Source: Treponema sp. C6A8 (GTDB lineage Bacteria > Spirochaetota > Spirochaetia > Treponematales > Treponemataceae). Taken from it: a stretch of DNA of 64,000 nucleotides. Numbering within the stretch: the first letter of the stretch is position 1; the number at the start of each line of letters is the position of its first letter. The stretch is taken from NCBI RefSeq assembly GCF_000619925.1, contig NZ_JHVB01000008.1, positions 62,001 to 126,000 of the forward strand. Reading direction: 5' to 3'. Shown here one piece after another: positions 59,450-64,000 of this stretch. Below the pieces are notes generated by a model. The model saw nothing but the letters and a program-made list of their open reading frames with translations, did no database searches and had not been told where the DNA came from. Position numbers and translations under genes: made by a program.

Positions 59450-60496
59450 ATGAAAAAACTTCTTGCATCTGCTGCTGTTTTTCTTGCAGTTTTAAATCTG
59501 TTCGGAGCTGAGCTTAAGGCAAAAAACGTTACTGCCGAAGCTGCCCGAAAACAGGATGTTGATCAGGCAATTCATTACCTTAAAAATCAGGTTACAAAAA
59601 TTACTGAGCCGAGCGAAAAACGCGCCGTTTACATTTTTATGGCATCCCTTCAGGAACAGCTTTCGCTCTACGGTGACGCACAGATTTCTTACGCTTCGGC
59701 AGCTTCAATTGCAGCCCTGGATGCCGAAGACATGCCTAAAAAATCAAACGAACAGCTTGTCTTGGATGCAGTTCGCTGCGCCCTTAGCGGCGGCGATGCA
59801 GACACTGCCGATTCTTACCTTAGTTCTGCGGTTCGCAATTCTAAAAATCCCCGCGTTCAGGCATACATCAAATTGTATTCACAGTGGAGCAAGCTTTGCC
59901 GCGCCCAGACTGCAGAAGACTTGCAGGAGCCTATACTTCTTTTGCAGGCTTACCGCAATATGGAAAGCATGAGCTATGTTCAGCCGGCAGTTCTTTTGAC
60001 TCTCTGGTACCTCACCGGCGATAAATCTTATTCAGTTGAAATTACCGGCCGCTATCCTAAATCTATGGAGGCGGCAGTTGTAAACGGAGACGTTCAGCTC
60101 CTTCCTACCCCTTTCTGGTTCTTTGTTCCTAAAAAGGGAATTGCCGAGCAGGGCACCGGAAGCTACGCTGTAGCAGAACTTCCAAAAGACGAGCAGAATG
60201 CAGACGGCAACGGAGCAATTTCTCTTGCTGTGCCGGATTCTGTAAAAGAGACTCCTAAAAATGCCGGCTCCTCTTCATCAGCTTCGGCTTCTAAACTCCA
60301 GCTGGGCCTTTTCCGCACCCAGAGCAATGCAGACGCCCTTTCTGCCGAAGTGAATAAAAAAGGCTTTAATTCTTATGTTACTTCTGAAACTCGCGCCAGC
60401 GGCACTACATATTATTTAGTTCTGGTAAATGACCCGGACGGCTCGGTTGCAGACAAACTGAGAAACAACGGCTACGAGTGCTACGTGGTAGAGTAG
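59450..60496 (+). CDS. Secreted SPOR-domain protein
   Basis: The 348-aa protein has a signal peptide (KKLLASAAVFLAVLNLFGA), a helical, TPR-like middle region (about 25-220), a low-complexity linker and a C-terminal SPOR domain (about 280-348: LQLGLFRTQSNADALSAEVN, YYLVLVNDP, YECYVVE). SPOR domains bind denuded glycan strands at division sites, so a role in cell-wall or division maintenance is likely. GAGGGG precedes the ATG. Its stop codon touches that of the convergent lipoprotein gene (TAGCTA). Confidence 0.85.
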   Translation: MKKLLASAAVFLAVLNLFGAELKAKNVTAEAARKQDVDQAIHYLKNQVTKITEPSEKRAVYIFMASLQEQLSLYGDAQISYASAASIAALDAEDMPKKSNEQLVLDAVRCALSGGDADTADSYLSSAVRNSKNPRVQAYIKLYSQWSKLCRAQTAEDLQEPILLLQAYRNMESMSYVQPAVLLTLWYLTGDKSYSVEITGRYPKSMEAAVVNGDVQLLPTPFWFFVPKKGIAEQGTGSYAVAELPKDEQNADGNGAISLAVPDSVKETPKNAGSSSSASASKLQLGLFRTQSNADALSAEVNKKGFNSYVTSETRASGTTYYLVLVNDPDGSVADKLRNNGYECYVVE

Positions 60497-61216
60497 CTAG
60501 TTTTTAAAACCCAGCACCACCGGCACTCTTCTTTTCAACCCCGGTAGCACATTCTTTCCGCTCACAACCATCTGAGCCGAGTGGCCGCCGTCAAACTGCA
60601 TGGCAGTTTCCACACCTAATTCCTGAAAAACTTCTGCGCAGTCACCATAAGACATTTTTTTTGCGCACATTACTAAAAGAGTTTTTCCGCTGTCACAAAG
60701 TCCCACGGCTATGCGGTAATCTTTATGGTCTATAAAGTCGATTTTTTTACCATCACGGAGAATTGTCCAGAAGCCGCCGACGGCAATATAAGGAAGTTTT
60801 CCTTCACTCAAATCTATTTCTTCCTGGCTGTCAAAAATCTCTGCGCGAAAGCCGCTTTCTTCCTTATAAAATGCAAGGGCGGCATATTTTTTTACAACAG
60901 GAGAATAAAGCTTCCCGTCATCAATCAAAATCCCGACAGGCTTTCCATTTTTTTTAAAAGGCAGAGTATTAATTACAAGTTCCGCCCCGCTCTGCTTTGC
61001 AAAAGTCCGGGGACTTACAAGCTTAAAGTCAGGCCCATTTGTCATAATCTGCAAATCTGCAGATGTAAGGTCGATTTTTTCTATTATATATGACGCTGAA
61101 GTTTGTGGATTTTTGGAGAAGTGGAGCTGAGTTGTGCGGCAGGACGAAATTAAGAGAATTAGAAATATAAAGAAAAGCGCCCGCAGTGCTTTGCCAGCCT
61201 TTATCATCTTCATCAT
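60497..61216 (-). CDS. Phosphodiester glycosidase-like (NAGPA domain) lipoprotein
   Basis: The 239-aa protein starts MMKMIK with three possible ATGs. A lipoprotein signal ends in LISSC (about Cys26). The domain matches NAGPA/phosphodiester glycosidase proteins: VINTLPF, GILIDDGKLYSP, IAVGGFWTILRDGK, and the conserved ETAMQFDGGHSAQMV with RRVPVVLGF near the end. The human relative cleaves GlcNAc-1-phosphodiesters; bacterial ones may trim wall or teichoic-type polymers. Its start overlaps the upstream HAD gene's stop by 4 nt (ATGA), so the two are coupled. Confidence 0.87.
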   Translation of the reverse strand: MMKMIKAGKALRALFFIFLILLISSCRTTQLHFSKNPQTSASYIIEKIDLTSADLQIMTNGPDFKLVSPRTFAKQSGAELVINTLPFKKNGKPVGILIDDGKLYSPVVKKYAALAFYKEESGFRAEIFDSQEEIDLSEGKLPYIAVGGFWTILRDGKKIDFIDHKDYRIAVGLCDSGKTLLVMCAKKMSYGDCAEVFQELGVETAMQFDGGHSAQMVVSGKNVLPGLKRRVPVVLGFKN

Positions 61217-61875
61217 AAATTATTTTCTTTTGTAATAACCTGAGCGATTTCATTAAGGGAAGGAACTTTTGCAAATAAAAGGGAAGAAAGTTCTTCATCC
61301 GGCTGATCCTGGTCAGGCACCATGCAAACCTTGCAGTCAGCACGGCTGGCACTCAAAACTCCGTTAGGGGAATCTTCTACGGCAAGGCAGTCTTCCGGCG
61401 GCAAGGCAAGCTTTTGGCAGGCATACTGGTAAATATCCGGGGCAGGCTTTCCGTGTTCAACCATTGTTGCAGAAATCAAGTTGTCAAACTCATTTGCAAT
61501 GTCAAGCTTTTCAAGATAGCGCATGGAACGTTCAATTGGAGAAGCGGTTGCAATGGCGCGAAGGATTTTATTTTCCTTAAGGAAATGCAGAATCTCTTTT
61601 GCGCCGGGACGAAGCTGCAGACCACGCTCAGCAATCATTTCTTCCATGAGTTTTTCGCGGTAAGAGCGGACTGCCTTGTAATCAAAGTTCGGGTCACCGC
61701 TGAGTTCCTTCATGTATTGAGGAGCATATGGACGGCCCAAAGAACGGAGAGACAAAGCCTGCTCGTCGCTAAGACTATAGCCGAAATGTTGGAAAGCGCG
61801 CGGCCAGCAGATACGGAAGTATTTTTCCGTATCTATGAGGGTGCCGTCTAAATCAAAAATTACAGCTTTTACCAT
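61213..61875 (-). CDS. HAD-superfamily sugar-phosphatase/beta-phosphoglucomutase-like protein
   Basis: The 220-aa protein has HAD motifs FDLDGTLIDTEKYFRI (about 7-22), ATASPIERSMR (motif II), HGKPAPDIYQYA (motif III Lys) and VEDSPNGVLSASRA (motif IV), with an all-helical C1 cap. This is the beta-PGM/GS1-like/2-deoxyglucose-6-phosphatase group; substrate not assignable. No clear Shine-Dalgarno; TTTTTATAT directly precedes the ATG. It is coupled to the NAGPA-like lipoprotein downstream by an ATGA overlap, which may mean that both act on sugar-phosphate moieties. Confidence 0.85.
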   Translation of the reverse strand: MVKAVIFDLDGTLIDTEKYFRICWPRAFQHFGYSLSDEQALSLRSLGRPYAPQYMKELSGDPNFDYKAVRSYREKLMEEMIAERGLQLRPGAKEILHFLKENKILRAIATASPIERSMRYLEKLDIANEFDNLISATMVEHGKPAPDIYQYACQKLALPPEDCLAVEDSPNGVLSASRADCKVCMVPDQDQPDEELSSLLFAKVPSLNEIAQVITKENNL

Positions 61876-61885
61876 ATATAAAAAT

Positions 61886-61987
61886 CTGGCGGGTCCCAGC
61901 GACGGCGTAAATCAGGCAAAACGCTAGCTACCGTCGCGTTTTGCCCCCTCACGGGTTCCCCCCTAATTTCCGCCTGCGTCCCGCCAG
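61886..61987. repeat. Multi-helix inverted-repeat element between folD and the HAD gene
   Basis: CTGGCGGG (61886-61893) pairs with CCCGCCAG (61980-61987), and GGCAAAACGC (61915-61924) with GCGTTTTGCC (61936-61945), both perfect. GACGGCG.. (61901-61912) can also pair with the complementary stretch at 61966-61980. The design resembles the element at 35543-35698. Confidence 0.75.
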
Positions 61988-61994
61988 CTCCTTA

Positions 61995-62873
61995 TTATTG
62001 TAAGTTTTCCTTCATGGCACTCTCAAGAGTGTTAGCCATCAACATGGCGATTGTCATTGGTCCAACTCCGCCTGGAACCGGAGTGATGAAGCTTGTTTTT
62101 TCTTTAAGGTCATCAAAATCACAGTCGCCTACAAGACGGAAGCCTGATTTTTTGCTGCTGTCCGGGATGCGGTTTACGCCAACGTCGATTACTACAGCTC
62201 CCTCTTTTACCATATCAGCGGTAAGAGTGTGAGGGCGGCCGCTTGCAACAACGATAATATCTGCCTGGCGGGTAATTTCTGCCATGTTTTTAGTTCCGGT
62301 GTGGCACATTGTAACAGTGCAGTTAACATCCTTTCGTGCAAGCAGCGCTGCAACAGGCTTTCCTACAATGTTTGAGCGGCCAATTACAACAGCGTGCTTT
62401 CCGCTTGTTTCAATTCCAGCCTTACGAAGAAGCACAATTACTCCGTGAGGGGTACAAGGCAAAAAGCCCGGGCGGCCAATCAGCATATTTCCTACGTTTA
62501 CCGGATGGAAGCCATCAACGTCTTTTTCCGGCTTGATTGCCATAATTACTTTATCTTCATTAATGTGCTTTGGAAGAGGAAGCTGAACAAGAATGCCGTG
62601 AACGCTGTCATCATTATTCAGTTCGTCAATCAGTTTGAGAAGGTCAGCCTCAGAAGTTGATTCCGGCAGATGAACGCTGCGGTCAACCATGCCAACTTCG
62701 GCTAGGGCCTTCTGCTTACCGGTAACATAACTTACACTGGCTGGATTTTCTCCAACAAGAATTACAGCAAGGCAAGGGGCAATTCCCTTTTCCTTAAGCT
62801 GGCTAACTTTTTTTGCAACATCAGCGCGAACATCAGCAGCAACCTGTTTTCCGTCAATAATTACAGCACTCAT
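61995..62873 (-). CDS. folD: Methylenetetrahydrofolate dehydrogenase/cyclohydrolase
   Basis: The 292-aa bifunctional enzyme has [14 protein letters not shown] (catalytic Lys, about 50-63), [32 protein letters not shown], and the NADP site [15 protein letters not shown]. It interconverts methylene-, methenyl- and formyl-tetrahydrofolate for one-carbon metabolism. GGAG precedes the ATG at a slightly long spacing. The C-terminus ends in the multi-helix element at 61886-61987. Confidence 0.95.
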   Translation of the reverse strand: MSAVIIDGKQVAADVRADVAKKVSQLKEKGIAPCLAVILVGENPASVSYVTGKQKALAEVGMVDRSVHLPESTSEADLLKLIDELNNDDSVHGILVQLPLPKHINEDKVIMAIKPEKDVDGFHPVNVGNMLIGRPGFLPCTPHGVIVLLRKAGIETSGKHAVVIGRSNIVGKPVAALLARKDVNCTVTMCHTGTKNMAEITRQADIIVVASGRPHTLTADMVKEGAVVIDVGVNRIPDSSKKSGFRLVGDCDFDDLKEKTSFITPVPGGVGPMTIAMLMANTLESAMKENLQ

Positions 62874-62984
62874 AGTAACTTTTTCTCCATACCAGTGTTT
62901 AATTGATAAATATCGTTAAAATCTATATGATGTAGCATAATAAAATTTTTGAAATAAAATATCCATATAAAATAAGGAAAATCT

Positions 62985-63560
62985 ATGAAACGCATTGTTA
63001 CTCTGCTTTTACTTCTTTCAATTTTTGCGGGCTCTGTTTTTGCACAGGAAGACGACGGCCCAGATATCTACGAAGACGACTACGAATACTTACAGAACGG
63101 TCCAGGAGATCAGTTTCTGAAAATTGAACTTGGTGGTATCTTTCCTTTGAACTTTCAGGGAAAGCTTTATCCTGGTTTCCAGGCTACAATCGGTTACTAC
63201 AGATTTTTAACAAGCTGGATGGCTTTGGGTGGTGAAATTTCTGTTTCAAGCCAGTTCTCAATTGGTAACAAGGCTCTTTTCATGGTTCCAATTACCTTTG
63301 GCGTTATGTTCCAGCCTACAATCAATAAGTTTGAATTCCCTGTATTCCTTACTATGGGTATTGCTGACCATACATGGGCAAACGCAACCTACTTCCCTGC
63401 CTTTACTATTAAAGGTGAAGTTGGCGCTTTCTACCGTATTACAGAAGCCTGGTCTTTTGGTTTGAATACTTATGTTATGTGGTCTGTAGAAAAATCACGC
63501 GGAGATTATACTCACGGCTGGTTTGAAACAGCATCTCTTGCGGCCCGATACCACTTCTAA
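62985..63560 (+). CDS. Secreted or outer-membrane beta-barrel-like protein
   Basis: The 191-aa protein has a signal peptide (about 1-20, cleavage after VFAQ-type AxA site). The mature part, after an acidic Asp/Glu/Tyr-rich stretch (EDDGPDIYEDDYEY), is a series of amphipathic beta strands with aromatic girdles (YPGFQATIGYYRF, ALGGEISVSSQFSI, SFGLNTYVMWS) ending in RYHF with a C-terminal Phe, the usual signature of outer-membrane barrels. Function unknown. AAGGA precedes the ATG. Confidence 0.8.
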   Translation: MKRIVTLLLLLSIFAGSVFAQEDDGPDIYEDDYEYLQNGPGDQFLKIELGGIFPLNFQGKLYPGFQATIGYYRFLTSWMALGGEISVSSQFSIGNKALFMVPITFGVMFQPTINKFEFPVFLTMGIADHTWANATYFPAFTIKGEVGAFYRITEAWSFGLNTYVMWSVEKSRGDYTHGWFETASLAARYHF

Positions 63561-63586
63561 TCAAAAAAAATATTTAGGAAAACACT

Positions 63587-64000
63587 ATGAAAAAAAATAT
63601 AAAACTTTTTGGCCTTCTGACAATTCTTTCTTCACTGTTTTTTACTGCCTGCTACGACGCTGTTTTCTATGAAATTTTACAGGACGTTGAATCTGAAGAC
63701 GCAACAGTTTCAGGAACTATTCAGCAGATTTCAAGATATACAATAGGAAGTTCACAATATCTTCTTTGTAATGCTGACGGTGGATTGCGCTATAAACTTA
63801 TTAATAGTGAAAACAGAACACATGGAAAATGGTCAACATATTCACACCTTCCTTTCAGCCTGCATTCTTATGATTATTACGGAAGCAGCCATAACGGTGA
63901 GCAGATTATTCAGGTTTTGACAGATTCAACTAATATTTATCTTTTAACATGTGTTTATTTTGATGATAATGATGAAGGTACTGTTGCTCCTAAAACTGTA
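63587..64000 (+). CDS. Lipoprotein of unknown function (3' end outside window)
   Basis: The frame is open from ATG 63587 to the window edge (138 codons). An N-terminal lipoprotein signal (SSLFFTAC, Cys22) is followed by a beta-rich region with a repeated Ser/Tyr pattern (SQYLLCNADGG, HSYDYYGSSHNGEQ). AGGA lies upstream. It starts 26 nt after the barrel-like gene, so the two probably form an operon for envelope proteins. Confidence 0.72.
   Translation, partial: MKKNIKLFGLLTILSSLFFTACYDAVFYEILQDVESEDATVSGTIQQISRYTIGSSQYLLCNADGGLRYKLINSENRTHGKWSTYSHLPFSLHSYDYYGSSHNGEQIIQVLTDSTNIYLLTCVYFDDNDEGTVAPKTV

Overview
The window is a compact, low-to-medium GC bacterial chromosome segment. Its gene content best fits a host-associated (gut or rumen) Treponema or close spirochaete. 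Supporting this are a large ankyrin lipoprotein, several lipoproteins with spirochaete-type lipoboxes, a probable spirochaete-specific protein, a methyl-accepting chemotaxis protein, c-di-GMP enzymes, and fermentative pyruvate formate-lyase with its activase. There is no rRNA, prophage, insertion sequence or CRISPR array. The genus is an inference from gene content, not from a marker gene.

Layout. 1-3.4 kb: a GAF-domain protein cut by the left edge, an RNA m5C methyltransferase, a NagZ-type lipoprotein and a divergent SDR. 3.6-15.3 kb: pncB, a chemoreceptor, lysA, a degenerate-GGDEF/EAL protein, gatB, pflA and a membrane diguanylate cyclase. 15.5-21 kb: the GGGtGRT/NifU-like pair, a ZIP metal transporter, pgeF, a 568-aa unknown protein, and tRNA-Glu and tRNA-Gln. 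21-29.1 kb: a CBM48 protein, fabZ, two HAD proteins, a GNAT, a SUMF1-like lipoprotein, an AraC regulator and the fabD-fabG-fabF operon. 29.2-38.3 kb: an SH3-domain lipoprotein and an ankyrin lipoprotein in one operon, a DUF368 transporter, TrpR, putP and an Mrp ATPase. 38.4-50.2 kb: pflB, a beta-CASP nuclease, an acyl-CoA synthetase, a GH35 beta-galactosidase and a sugar ABC importer without an ATPase. 50.4-64 kb: miaB, a methyltransferase, parAB, an M18 aminopeptidase, a NUDIX hydrolase, two unknown membrane proteins, tRNA-Cys, a LapA-like protein, a SPOR protein, a phosphodiester glycosidase-like lipoprotein, a HAD phosphatase, folD, and two envelope proteins at the right edge.

Functional links. 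Sugar uptake (binding protein and two permeases) is joined to beta-galactoside hydrolysis. Pyruvate is handled by PflB with PflA encoded 27 kb away. Type II fatty acid synthesis is nearly complete (fabD, G, F, Z), and an acyl-CoA synthetase and pgeF relate to the envelope. c-di-GMP can be made (567-aa GGDEF protein) and degraded (EAL protein).

The most notable signals are outside the coding regions. (1) About ten genes have a sigma70-like -10 hexamer exactly 6-7 nt before the start codon and no Shine-Dalgarno, predicting leaderless mRNAs; two divergent pairs are leaderless on both sides. (2) Several intergenic regions hold elaborate multi-helix inverted-repeat elements, the clearest a cloverleaf-like 156-bp element at 35543-35698. 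(3) Hairpins straddle the stop codons of fabZ and pflB with the same geometry. All structure calls were made by eye and not by folding software.
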